Shown here in pieces: positions 1 to 7,677 of a DNA stretch of 64,000 nucleotides. The first letter of the stretch is position 1; every line of letters begins with the position of its first letter. The notes under the pieces were generated by a model. It saw only the letters and a list, made by a program, of their open reading frames with translations. It did not search any database and had not been told where the DNA came from. This DNA comes from Acuticoccus sediminis (lineage in GTDB: Bacteria; Pseudomonadota; Alphaproteobacteria; Rhizobiales; Amorphaceae): the NCBI RefSeq assembly GCF_003258595.1, contig NZ_QHHQ01000009.1, positions 213,082-277,081 on the forward strand, given 5' to 3'. The position numbers and the translations under genes are program-made.

Positions 1-219
1 GGTAATCGTGCCGATCTGCCCGCCCGGATAGAGCTCGACGGTGATCTCCCCGTTGGTGTCCGTGTTGACGATGTTGGCGAACACCGTGGCGCAGGCGTGG
101 TTCGGGTTGTCGTAGATGTCCGGATTGGAATCGTGCGCGAACCGGATGGTCTTCTCTTGCGCCGTCGCAGCGCCGGTCAGCGCGACGAGGGCGACCGCCG
201 CGAGCAGGTGGGCTTTCAT
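1..219 (-). CDS. TRAP transporter solute-binding protein (DctP family), N-terminal part
   Basis: The start of a periplasmic binding protein for a tripartite ATP-independent periplasmic (TRAP) importer; the gene runs off the left edge, so only 73 codons are present. Residues 1 to about 21 form a classical signal peptide (Lys at position 2, Leu/Ala/Val core, ATA-Q cleavage site). The mature part reads IRFAHDSNP, then an Asn-His-Ala segment, then VELYPGGQIG; this is the usual DctP opening (beta strand, helix, and the V-Y-P-G-x-Q-L/I-G motif). The ATG at 219 is preceded by AAGGA at a suitable distance. The membrane subunits (DctQ/DctM) should lie outside the window to the left. The ligand, typically a carboxylate, cannot be assigned. 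Confidence 0.85.
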   Translation of the reverse strand, partial: MKAHLLAAVALVALTGAATAQEKTIRFAHDSNPDIYDNPNHACATVFANIVNTDTNGEITVELYPGGQIGTIT

Positions 220-777
220 GGATGGTCCTTGCGTTGTCGTTGGGCGGGAGGGCGCGCGCCGGGCGATCGCACCGCAGCGTTTCGACCCGGGGCGGGCGCC
301 GTGCCGTCCGCCGCACAAGGCGGTCCGGCGCGGCTCACGCCCCGTCACGAGGATGGGACACCGCAGCATCGGCAACGCCCGTTGCGCCGGCGCAATGGCG
401 GGCCGCCGACGGGCGCAGACTGTCCCATGTCCCGTGCGTTCACATCGAAGGTTGCGGATTTCAAAATCGTCGCCGACTCGTCAGGGCGTCGACTATTGGA
501 TGCCGGCCGCCCCGATGGAATGCGAAATAATAGACAATGTCTGCCTTCGATTGAGGCGAGCGCGCGTTCCCCGTCCCTGTGGGGTCGCGCCACCCGCCAT
601 TGTCCCAAGGCAACAACATCTCCATGCTGTTGCGCGCTGACAATGGACCGCACTCTGCGCGTCCGAGGCGCCGTCCTGCGGACCCGCGCCCGCCGGTGCT
701 GACATTTGCCGCCAGTCGCGATACCGAGGCCGACCAACCGCGCGGGCTGTCCGCGCGCTCGCAAGGACGATGAGGCT
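220..777. other. Non-coding divergent interval
   Basis: This 558-bp gap separates the leftward TRAP gene from the rightward bicupin gene. Reading frames across it give arginine/proline-rich translations with no family resemblance, so I see no gene. G+C falls around 460-560. The interval holds the GACAATG inverted-repeat array described at 532-646 and presumably the promoters for both flanking genes. No convincing -35/-10 pair was picked out. Confidence 0.55.
532..646. promoter_or_regulatory. GACAATG motif array with nested inverted repeat (putative operator)
   Basis: Three copies of GACAATG lie within 115 bp. The first is inside the 11-bp palindrome AGACAATGTCT (532-542). The second is CCATTGTC (597-604, reverse orientation). 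The third is GACAATGG (639-646). The last two are the outer arms of a symmetric structure: 6 nt, CAACA (611-615), 12 nt, TGTTG (628-632), 6 nt. This is what the sequence shows; a regulator-binding role for the gene starting at 778 or the TRAP gene is inference. Confidence 0.4.
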
Positions 778-1608
778 GTGACCGACTTCACCTATCGCGC
801 GCCCGACGGCGGGCTGCCGGGCCAGACCGAGCTGCACACCGGCCGGGCCGTCTTCACCGAAGCCTACGCCGTCATCCCCCGGGGCGTGATGCGCGATATC
901 GTGACGAGCCGGCTGCCGGGCTGGAGCGCGACGCGCCTGTGGGTGCTGGCGCGGCCGCTGAGCGGCTTCGCGGAGACGTTCTCGCAATACATCATGGAGG
1001 TTGCACCCGGCGGCGGATCGGAGAAGCCGGAGCCCGATCCCGAGGCGCAGGCGGCGATCTTCGTCCTGTCCGGCAGCCTCCGGCTGACCATCGGCGCGGA
1101 GCGTCACACGCTGGCGCCGGGCGGCTTCGCCTACGTCCCGCCGGGCGCCGACTGGAAGGTCCACAACGACGGACAGGAGCCGGTGCGCTTCCAGTGGATC
1201 CGCAAGCGCTGGCAGCCGGCCGAGGGCCTCGGCCTGCCCGAGCCGATCGTCACCAGCGACGCCGAGCAGCCGCTGAAGCCGACATCGACGCCCGACGACC
1301 GCTGGTTCGCGACATGCTTCATCGACACGGACGACCTGCGCTACGACATGCACGTCAACATCGTCACCTTCGAGCCGGGCGGCGTCATCCCGTTCGAGGA
1401 GACGCACGTCATGGAGCATGGCCTCTACGTGCTCGAGGGGAAGGCCGTGTACCGGCTCAACCGCGACTGGGTGGAGGTCGAGGCCGGCGACTTCATGTGG
1501 CTGCGCGCCTTCTGCCCGCAGGCCTGCTACGCCGGCGGACCGACGCGTTTCCGCTACCTCCTCTACAAGGACGTGAACCGCCACGCCCCCCTCGGCCCCG
1601 TCCGCTGA
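778..1608 (+). CDS. allE: (S)-ureidoglycine aminohydrolase-like bicupin
   Basis: Likely releases ammonia from (S)-ureidoglycine to give ureidoglycolate, a late step of allantoin degradation. The 276-residue protein has two cupin barrels, matching the family length of 260-280. The second carries the metal-site pattern E-T-H-x3-H (about residues 208-214) followed by FCPQACYAGG (Gln about 248), close to AllE/UGHY proteins, and ends with the family-typical LLYKDVNR. I chose GTG at 778 because AAGGA lies at 763-767; longer in-frame starts have no ribosome site. No other allantoin gene is adjacent, though an M20 amidohydrolase (30.6 kb) and an allantoinase-like gene (59.3 kb) lie in the window. A related bicupin with another substrate is possible. 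Confidence 0.8.
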   Translation: MTDFTYRAPDGGLPGQTELHTGRAVFTEAYAVIPRGVMRDIVTSRLPGWSATRLWVLARPLSGFAETFSQYIMEVAPGGGSEKPEPDPEAQAAIFVLSGSLRLTIGAERHTLAPGGFAYVPPGADWKVHNDGQEPVRFQWIRKRWQPAEGLGLPEPIVTSDAEQPLKPTSTPDDRWFATCFIDTDDLRYDMHVNIVTFEPGGVIPFEETHVMEHGLYVLEGKAVYRLNRDWVEVEAGDFMWLRAFCPQACYAGGPTRFRYLLYKDVNRHAPLGPVR

Positions 1609-2021
1609 CGCCAGCGAACCCCCGCGCCGGCGAGTTCCCGCGCAGCCGGACCCGGCAGGGACGCGCGTCCCTGCGCGTGCCGCCCCGACAGTGAGCGCGG
1701 CCCCTGCGGGGGAGAGCGCTCCGGCGGCCGCCCGGCCACGGCGCCCGGCACATCGCGGCCCCCGGGACTGCCGGGAGCGGGCCGCCGTTCCATCTCAAAT
1801 CGAACGGATCCGACCGGTCCGGCCGCGGCGGGCCGGTCGCGGCTGTCCTGCACGGATCCCCGCGACGTCGGCCAACCGCCGCGGCGGTTGAGTTCCCCCG
1901 CCCAGATGCATGCCTGAGCCCCGCGCCGAGGGGCAGGGTGACTGTTGCAAGTTCTGACGCATACCATTAGTTGGTAGATCATCAGTTAGCTATGCATCTT
2001 TTTTCCGAGGCCCCTGCCGCC
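1609..2021. other. Intergenic region upstream of the marR-type gene
   Basis: About 410 bp with no believable coding frame; most is extremely G+C rich with many CCGG-type short inverted repeats. The last 80 bp are less G+C rich and contain two direct copies of AT(T/C)AGTT(G/A)G at 1966-1974 and 1981-1989, spaced 15 bp start to start. They lie about 35-55 bp before the chosen start of the MarR gene and may be its operator or promoter region. That role is inference. Confidence 0.4.
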
Positions 2022-2453
2022 ATGTCTCAGCCCGACCCCGAATCGATCGTCCAGCAAATGGTCGTCGTGACCCGCAAGGTGACGAATCTGTTCGATTCGC
2101 GGGTCCGCGAGGCCGGCTTCACGCTGACCCGGGCACGGGCGGTGATCCTCCTCGCCCGCGCGACCGAGCCGCCCACCCAGAGCGAGCTCGCCGACGCGAT
2201 GGAGGTCGAGCGCCCCACCATGGCGCGCATCATCGACGGGCTCGAGCGGTGCGGTCTCGTCGAGCGCAGGGTGATGGACGGCGACCGCCGCGTGCGCCGG
2301 ATCGTCCTCACCGACGCCGCCGAGAGCCAGGCCAAGGCCATGCTCGACCTCACCCACGAGGTCCGCCGCGACGTGCTCGACGGCGTGGACCCGGCCGATA
2401 TCGAGGCCACCCGGCGCGTGCTCGTCAGGATGCTCGCGAACATGGCGGCCTGA
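2022..2453 (+). CDS. MarR-family transcriptional regulator
   Basis: A 143-residue winged-helix regulator of the MarR family, which usually represses a neighbouring efflux operon until a small phenolic or drug-like ligand binds. The wHTH is seen from TLTRARAVILL through TQSELADAMEVERPTMARIIDGLE (helix-turn-helix) to the wing VMDGDRRVRRIVLT. ATG 2022 follows GAGG at 2007-2010; upstream in-frame starts at 1971 (TTG) and 1992 (ATG) lack a ribosome site. Only 3 nt separate it from the downstream EmrB-like pump, so the pair is probably one transcript and the regulator probably controls the pump. The operator may be the direct repeat at 1966-1989. Confidence 0.88.
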   Translation: MSQPDPESIVQQMVVVTRKVTNLFDSRVREAGFTLTRARAVILLARATEPPTQSELADAMEVERPTMARIIDGLERCGLVERRVMDGDRRVRRIVLTDAAESQAKAMLDLTHEVRRDVLDGVDPADIEATRRVLVRMLANMAA

Positions 2454-2456
2454 GCC

Positions 2457-4307
2457 ATGGCCCTCCACCAGAACGCGGCACAGAGGTTCGACCCGCCGCA
2501 GGACAACGAGCGGCAAGCCGACACGGCCCCTCCGGCCCCTCCGGCCGACCGGGCCGACGCGTCGGCCGACCGCCGGGCGGACGGTCCGGACGAGGGGGCC
2601 GAGCCCGGGGGCGAGCCCGCCATTGGCGGCACGGCCGCCCCATCGACCGCCCCTTCCGCCAATGCGGCGAGCGGGGAGACGGCGCCGGCCGAGGCCGCCC
2701 CCGCCGCGGCGCCGGCATTCGTCCCGATGCACCCGCTGCGGGCGGCGGGCTATTTCGCCGCCTCCATGGTCCTCGCCCTGTCGCAGGGCTTCGGCCAGGC
2801 CGTCATTTCCGCGAATGCGCAACAGCTTCAGGGCAGCTTCGGCGCGACGCGGGCCGAGGTGACATGGCTCGTCGCCGCCTACCTCGCGCCCAACGTCTCG
2901 CTGACGCTCGCGCTCGTCAAAATCCGCGCGCAATACGGGCTGCGCAACTTCGCCGAGCTGTCGATCCTCGGCTTCCTGCTCGCCTCGTTCCTGAACTATG
3001 CGGCCGGCGACCTCCACACCGCGATCGCCGTGCGTTTCATGAGCGGCATGGCCGCCGCGCCCATGACGACGCTCGCCTTCCTCTACATGCTGGAGCCGCT
3101 GCCGCCGCAGCGGAAGATGACCGTCGGGCTCTCGCTGGCGATGACGCTCCTCTTCCTCGGCACGCCGTTCACGCAGCTCGTCTCGCCGCACCTCCTCGAC
3201 GTCGGCCTCTGGCACGGCCTGACGGCGCTGGAGGTGGCGCTCGCGATGATCGGCTTCGGGCTCATCTACATGCTGCCGCTCTCCTCGCCCCCGCGCGAGA
3301 GGGTGATCCATTCGCTCGACATCATCAGCTACCTCCTGATCGCCATCGGGATGGGCGCGGCGGCCGTCGTCCTCACGCTCGGCAACCTCTACTGGTGGCT
3401 CGAGGCGCCGTGGCTCGGATGGCTCCTCGCCCTCTCCGTCGCCGTGCTCGCGCTGGCGGCGTCGATCGAGCTGAACCGCAAGGATCCGCTCATCGACATC
3501 CGCTGGCTGACGAGTCCGCCGATCCTCCATTTCTCAGGGGCGCTGCTGCTCTTCCGCATCGTGCTCGCGGAGCAGACGTCGGGCGCACCGGGCCTCTTCC
3601 GCGCACTCGGGCTCGGCAACGAGCAGATGCAGACGATGTTCGTCGTCGTCCTCGCGGCGACGCTGGCGGGCGGCATCACCTGCGCGTTCCTGCTGAAGCC
3701 GAACCGCGTTCCGGCCTTCCACGTGGTGGCGCTGCTCCTGATCATCGCCGGAGCGCTGATGGACAGCGGCGCGACCAGCCAGACGCGGCCGGAGCAGCTG
3801 TACGCCAGCCAGGCGATGCTGGGGTTCGCCTCAGCGATCTTCCTGCCCCCGGCCGCGCTCACCGGGATCACCAGCGCGCTCGCCAAGGGGCGGCAGTACC
3901 TGCTCTCGTTCATCATCGTCTTCCTGACGACGCAGAAGCTCGGCGGGGTGCTCGGCTCGGCGATCTTCCAGACCTTCGTCACGCTGCGCAACGCGTTCCA
4001 CGTCACGCGCCTCTCGGAGACGCTGACGATGACGGATCCCGCCATCACCGAGCGCCTCTCCACGCTCGGCGGCGCCTACGGCTCGGTGCTGACCGACAAG
4101 GCCGCGATGAGCGCGCAGGGACTCTCCAGCCTCTCCGGCACCGTGAAGACCGAGGCGTCCGTCCTTGCCTACAACGACGCGTTCCTCGCCGTCGCCGTGC
4201 TCGCCGCCGCCGCGCTCCTCGCCCTCCTCATCCACGTCACGTCCGACTGGCTCCGCGCCCGCGCGAAGGCGCGGCGGGAACTGTCGGCCGCCGCCCAAGC
4301 TGCCTGA
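2457..4307 (+). CDS. MFS multidrug efflux permease, EmrB/QacA (DHA2) type
   Basis: Proton-driven inner-membrane exporter that would work with the adjacent EmrA-like adaptor. From about residue 95 the protein is a succession of hydrophobic helices consistent with a 14-helix DHA2 transporter, with a basic C-terminal tail. Unusually, residues 1-90 form a low-complexity extension rich in Ala, Pro, Glu and Asp that is absent from typical EmrB proteins. It starts 3 nt after the MarR stop. The EmrA partner follows after 9 nt; no outer-membrane TolC gene is present here. Start choice matters: an internal start at a later Met (about residue 91) would remove the extension, but the coupling to marR favours ATG 2457. 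Confidence 0.85.
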   Translation: MALHQNAAQRFDPPQDNERQADTAPPAPPADRADASADRRADGPDEGAEPGGEPAIGGTAAPSTAPSANAASGETAPAEAAPAAAPAFVPMHPLRAAGYFAASMVLALSQGFGQAVISANAQQLQGSFGATRAEVTWLVAAYLAPNVSLTLALVKIRAQYGLRNFAELSILGFLLASFLNYAAGDLHTAIAVRFMSGMAAAPMTTLAFLYMLEPLPPQRKMTVGLSLAMTLLFLGTPFTQLVSPHLLDVGLWHGLTALEVALAMIGFGLIYMLPLSSPPRERVIHSLDIISYLLIAIGMGAAAVVLTLGNLYWWLEAPWLGWLLALSVAVLALAASIELNRKDPLIDIRWLTSPPILHFSGALLLFRIVLAEQTSGAPGLFRALGLGNEQMQTMFVVVLAATLAGGITCAFLLKPNRVPAFHVVALLLIIAGALMDSGATSQTRPEQLYASQAMLGFASAIFLPPAALTGITSALAKGRQYLLSFIIVFLTTQKLGGVLGSAIFQTFVTLRNAFHVTRLSETLTMTDPAITERLSTLGGAYGSVLTDKAAMSAQGLSSLSGTVKTEASVLAYNDAFLAVAVLAAAALLALLIHVTSDWLRARAKARRELSAAAQAA

Positions 4308-4316
4308 AGGTTCGAC

Positions 4317-5429
4317 ATGCTCGCCCGCGCCACACGCCATATCGCAACGCTCTTCGCGGTCGCCCTCGGCATAGCCGGGGTGGTCGCGGTCCTCTACGCC
4401 TGGAAGCTGCCCCCGTTCACCTCGACCATGAAGGTGACGGAGGACGCCTACGTGAGGGGACGCGTGACGACCCTCGCGCCACAGCTCGCGGGGCAGATCG
4501 CAGAGGTCGCGGTCACCGACTTCCAGCCGGTGCACGCCGGCGACGTCCTGGTGCGCATCGACGACGACATCTACCGCCAGCGGCTCGCCCAGGCCGAGGC
4601 CACGCTCGCCGAGCGGCGCGCCGCCCTCGCCGGCAACAAGCAGGACCGCATCGTCGCCGAGGCGAAGATCCGCTCCGCCGACGCGGGCGTCGCCTCCGCC
4701 GAGGCGACGCTGAAGGTCGCCGAGGCCAACCTCGGCCGGATCGACAAGCTGCAGAGCCGCGGTGTCGCGACGAAACGCGAGGCCGACGAGCAGGGGCTCG
4801 CCCGCGACCAGGCCCGCGCCACGCGCGATCAGGCCAAGGCCGAGGCGGATCAGGCCCGGCAGAACCTCGCGGCGATCGCCACCAACCGCCGCTCGCTGGA
4901 GGCAGAGGTCGCCAACGCGCAGGCCTCCGTCAGGCTCGCGCAGATCGACCTCGACAACACCGTCATCACCGCGCCGGTCAACGGGCGCCTCGGCGAGGTG
5001 TCCGCGCGCGTCGGTCAGTACGTGACGAGCGGCACTCGCCTCACGACGCTGGTGGCGGAGGACATCTGGGTCGTCGCCAACTTCAAGGAGACGCAGGTCG
5101 GCGGAATGACGCCGGGTCTGCCGGTGAGCTTCACCGTCGACGCGCTCGGCGACGCCGAGCTGAGCGGGACGATCGAGCGCTTCTCGCCGGCGACCGGGTC
5201 GGAGTTCTCGGTCCTCTCCTCCAGCAACGCGACCGGCAACTTCATCAAGGTCGCCCAGCGCCTTCCGGTGCGCATCGCGATCGACCCGGGCCAGCCGCTG
5301 GCCGAGCGCCTCGCCCCCGGCATGTCCGTCGTCGCGCGGGTGGACACCGCGCATCCGGCGAGGAGCGACGTCGCCGGCTCCGCCCCCAGGACCGTCGCCG
5401 CGGCGGACGCGCCCCTGCCCAACCCCTGA
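4317..5429 (+). CDS. HlyD/EmrA-type periplasmic adaptor (membrane fusion protein)
   Basis: Links the EmrB-like pump to an outer-membrane channel. It has one N-terminal membrane helix (about residues 8-30), a biotinyl-lipoyl half-domain (VTTLAPQLAGQIAEV), a long Ala/Glu/Arg-rich coiled hairpin (about 85-205), the returning lipoyl motif ITAPVNGRLGEV, and a beta-barrel domain with FSPATGSEFSVL and QRLPVRI, both characteristic of EmrA. Length (370 residues) is normal for the family. It lies 9 nt after the permease and is the last gene of the marR-emrB-emrA unit; the next genes run convergently from 5462. Confidence 0.88.
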   Translation: MLARATRHIATLFAVALGIAGVVAVLYAWKLPPFTSTMKVTEDAYVRGRVTTLAPQLAGQIAEVAVTDFQPVHAGDVLVRIDDDIYRQRLAQAEATLAERRAALAGNKQDRIVAEAKIRSADAGVASAEATLKVAEANLGRIDKLQSRGVATKREADEQGLARDQARATRDQAKAEADQARQNLAAIATNRRSLEAEVANAQASVRLAQIDLDNTVITAPVNGRLGEVSARVGQYVTSGTRLTTLVAEDIWVVANFKETQVGGMTPGLPVSFTVDALGDAELSGTIERFSPATGSEFSVLSSSNATGNFIKVAQRLPVRIAIDPGQPLAERLAPGMSVVARVDTAHPARSDVAGSAPRTVAAADAPLPNP

Positions 5430-5461
5430 CGTCCCACTGCTGGGGGGGACGCACGGTACCG

Positions 5462-6559
5462 CTACTCCATGCGGGCGCGGAAGAGGATGGACGAGGCGCC
5501 GAGGGTGACGAGCGCGATGACCCCGAGCGGCCAGGTGTTCGCCCAGAGGTCAGCGATCGCCATGTCCTTCAGGAAGACGCCCTGGCTGACGACCATGAAG
5601 TGCTTGGTCGGGTCGCCCTGCGCGATGATCTGCAGCCAGATCGGCATGTTCTCCACCGGGCTCGCGTAGCCGGACAGGAGGATCGCCGGGACCGCGACCA
5701 GGAACATGCCGAGGAAGGCCTGCTGCTGCGTCTCCGACGCGGAGGAGACCAGCATGCCGACTCCCGCGAGGGCCAGCAGGTAGAGCACCAGCGAGAGGTA
5801 GAAGAACGGCACCGATCCCGTCAGCGGGACGCCGAACGCGGTCGAGATCACCACCAGGTAGAAGCTGGCGTTGATGACGCCGACGACGACCGGCGGCACC
5901 ACCTTGCCGATCAGGATCTCCGACACGTGGAGGGGCGAGACCATGAGCTGGTCGAAGCTCCCCAGCTCGCGCTCGCGCGCCACCGACTGCGCGGTGAGGC
6001 CGAGGCCGGATATGGTCGTCAGCACGACGATGAGCCCCGGCATCGTGAACCACAGGTACAGAAGGTTCGGGTTGAACCAGTGCGTCACGACCGTGCCCGG
6101 CTGCATGGTGGTCGGCGCGATCTCCGCCCCCAGCCCGGCGGCGATCGTGGTGAGGTAGCCGGCGACGATCTGCGCCGCGTTCGACTTGCGACCGTCGAAC
6201 ACCGCCTGCACCAGCGCCGGGCGCCCGGCCGCGATGTCGGCGCTGAAGCCGTGCTCGAAGGTGACGACGGCGATCACCGTCTGCCGGTCGATCGCCTCGC
6301 GCATCTCCTGCTGGCTGGTGATCGGCAGGACCGCCGTAACGTTGGGGCTGCCGGCGATGCGCTGGGCCATCTCGATGCTCATCGCGCCCTGGTCGCGATC
6401 GTAGATGCCGATGGCGATGTTCTTCACCTCCAGCGTGGTCGCGAAGCCGAGGATGAAGAGCTGCGTCAGCGGCGGCATGATCAAGATGATCCGCGCCCGC
6501 GGATCGCGCAGGATCGCCCAGAACTCCTTGACCATCATCGCGACGAGGCGGTTCAGCAT
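5462..6559 (-). CDS. ybhR: ABC-2 type exporter permease, YbhR-like
   Basis: Second membrane subunit of a YbhGFSR-type exporter. The 365-residue protein has one N-terminal helix, a large periplasmic loop, then about five C-terminal helices, as in YbhR. Family-typical stretches are RDPRARIILIMPPL near the N-terminus, WFNPNLLYLWF before the membrane block, SVARERELGSFDQLMVSPL in the coupling helix and ILLSGYASPVENMP near the end. Its ATG overlaps the TGA of the preceding permease gene (TGATG), so the two are translationally coupled. It is the last gene of the five-gene operon and converges on the emrA-like gene. Confidence 0.88.
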   Translation of the reverse strand: MLNRLVAMMVKEFWAILRDPRARIILIMPPLTQLFILGFATTLEVKNIAIGIYDRDQGAMSIEMAQRIAGSPNVTAVLPITSQQEMREAIDRQTVIAVVTFEHGFSADIAAGRPALVQAVFDGRKSNAAQIVAGYLTTIAAGLGAEIAPTTMQPGTVVTHWFNPNLLYLWFTMPGLIVVLTTISGLGLTAQSVARERELGSFDQLMVSPLHVSEILIGKVVPPVVVGVINASFYLVVISTAFGVPLTGSVPFFYLSLVLYLLALAGVGMLVSSASETQQQAFLGMFLVAVPAILLSGYASPVENMPIWLQIIAQGDPTKHFMVVSQGVFLKDMAIADLWANTWPLGVIALVTLGASSILFRARME

Positions 6560-7677
6560 CACGCCACCCTCCGGTGGGTGACGCGCACCGCCAGGGCGAA
6601 GAACACGAGGCCGAAGCCGAGCAGCACCGCGCTGGCGTGCAGGAACATCGGCCAGATGTCGCCGACGGTGAACACCGTCTGCAGCGAGGGGACGAGGTAG
6701 CGGGCCGGGACGACGTAGGTGATCGCCTGGATCACGAGCGGCATCGACTTGATCTCGAAGATGAAGCCCGACAGCACCATCGACGGCATGAACGCGGTCA
6801 GCAGCGCGACCTGGCTCGCCACGAACTGGTTCTTCGTCACCGCCGAGATGAGGAGCCCCTGGCCGAGCGCGGGCACGAGGAAGGACGCGCACAGGACGAG
6901 AAGGCCGACGACCGAGCCCCGGAACGGGACGTCGAAGACGAAGATCGCGAGCGCCGTGCAGAGCGCGACCGAGCCGAGACCCAGGACGAAGTAGGGGATC
7001 ACCTTGGAGGCGAGGAATTCGACCATCGCGACCGGCGTGGCGAGCATCGCCTCCATGGTGCCGCGCTCCCACTCGCGCGCGACGACGAGGGCGGTGAGGA
7101 GCGTGCCGATCATCGCCATGACGATCGCGATGGAGCCGGGGATGAGGAAGACGCGGCTGGTGAGCTCCGGGTTGAACCAGAAACGCGGCTCGAGCGTGAT
7201 CGGCGCGTCGACGTCGACACCCCGGTCCTGCGCCATCCCCCTGGCCCACTGCCCCTCGACGCCCTCGGCGTAGTTGGCGACGAAGGCGGCGGCGTTCGGC
7301 TGCGAGCCGTCGGTGATGATCTGGATCTCGGCGGCGGTGTCGTCCGAGCCCACGTGGGCGCCGAACTCCTGCGGGATGACGATGATGCCGCGCACCCGCC
7401 CGGCGACGAGCTCGCCCTCGAGGGACTGGAAGTCGCGCGCGAGGGTCACGTCGAACCAGCGCGAGTTGACGTAGGCCATCGCGAGGCTCTCGGCGATCTG
7501 GCTGTTGTCCTGCAGCGCGACGCCGACCTTCACCTTGCGGATGTCGAGCGAGACCGCCGTGCCGAACAGGAACAGGAGCACCAGCGGCAGCACGAAGGCG
7601 ATCAGGAAGGTGGACGGATCGCGCAGGATCTGCCGGCTCTCCTTGAGCAGGAGGGCGAGGAAGCGGCGGCCGTTCAT
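6559..7677 (-). CDS. ybhS: ABC-2 type exporter permease, YbhS-like
   Basis: First membrane subunit of the exporter; 372 residues with the ABC-2 plan of one N-terminal helix (LIAFVLPLVLLFLFG), a periplasmic domain and a C-terminal helix bundle. Stretches shared with YbhS include KESRQILRDPSTFLIA, IITDGSQPNAA, VAREWERGTMEAMLATP (coupling helix) and MVLSGFIFEIKSMP. The similarity to its neighbour YbhR is only at fold level, so the two form a heterodimer rather than a recent duplication. It overlaps the ATPase gene by 4 nt (ATGA at 7674-7677) and the next permease by 1 nt. Confidence 0.88.
   Translation of the reverse strand: MNGRRFLALLLKESRQILRDPSTFLIAFVLPLVLLFLFGTAVSLDIRKVKVGVALQDNSQIAESLAMAYVNSRWFDVTLARDFQSLEGELVAGRVRGIIVIPQEFGAHVGSDDTAAEIQIITDGSQPNAAAFVANYAEGVEGQWARGMAQDRGVDVDAPITLEPRFWFNPELTSRVFLIPGSIAIVMAMIGTLLTALVVAREWERGTMEAMLATPVAMVEFLASKVIPYFVLGLGSVALCTALAIFVFDVPFRGSVVGLLVLCASFLVPALGQGLLISAVTKNQFVASQVALLTAFMPSMVLSGFIFEIKSMPLVIQAITYVVPARYLVPSLQTVFTVGDIWPMFLHASAVLLGFGLVFFALAVRVTHRRVA

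Noticed and set aside
1986..3530. A 514-codon minus frame across marR and the MFS gene
   Set aside because: Low-complexity Arg/Glu/Gly/His sequence, opposite to well-supported genes.
2249..6700. A 1483-codon open plus-strand frame
   Set aside because: It is the shadow of the MFS, EmrA and YbhR genes in another frame; the translation is Arg/Pro/Gly-rich and matches no family. Long shadow frames are expected at this G+C.
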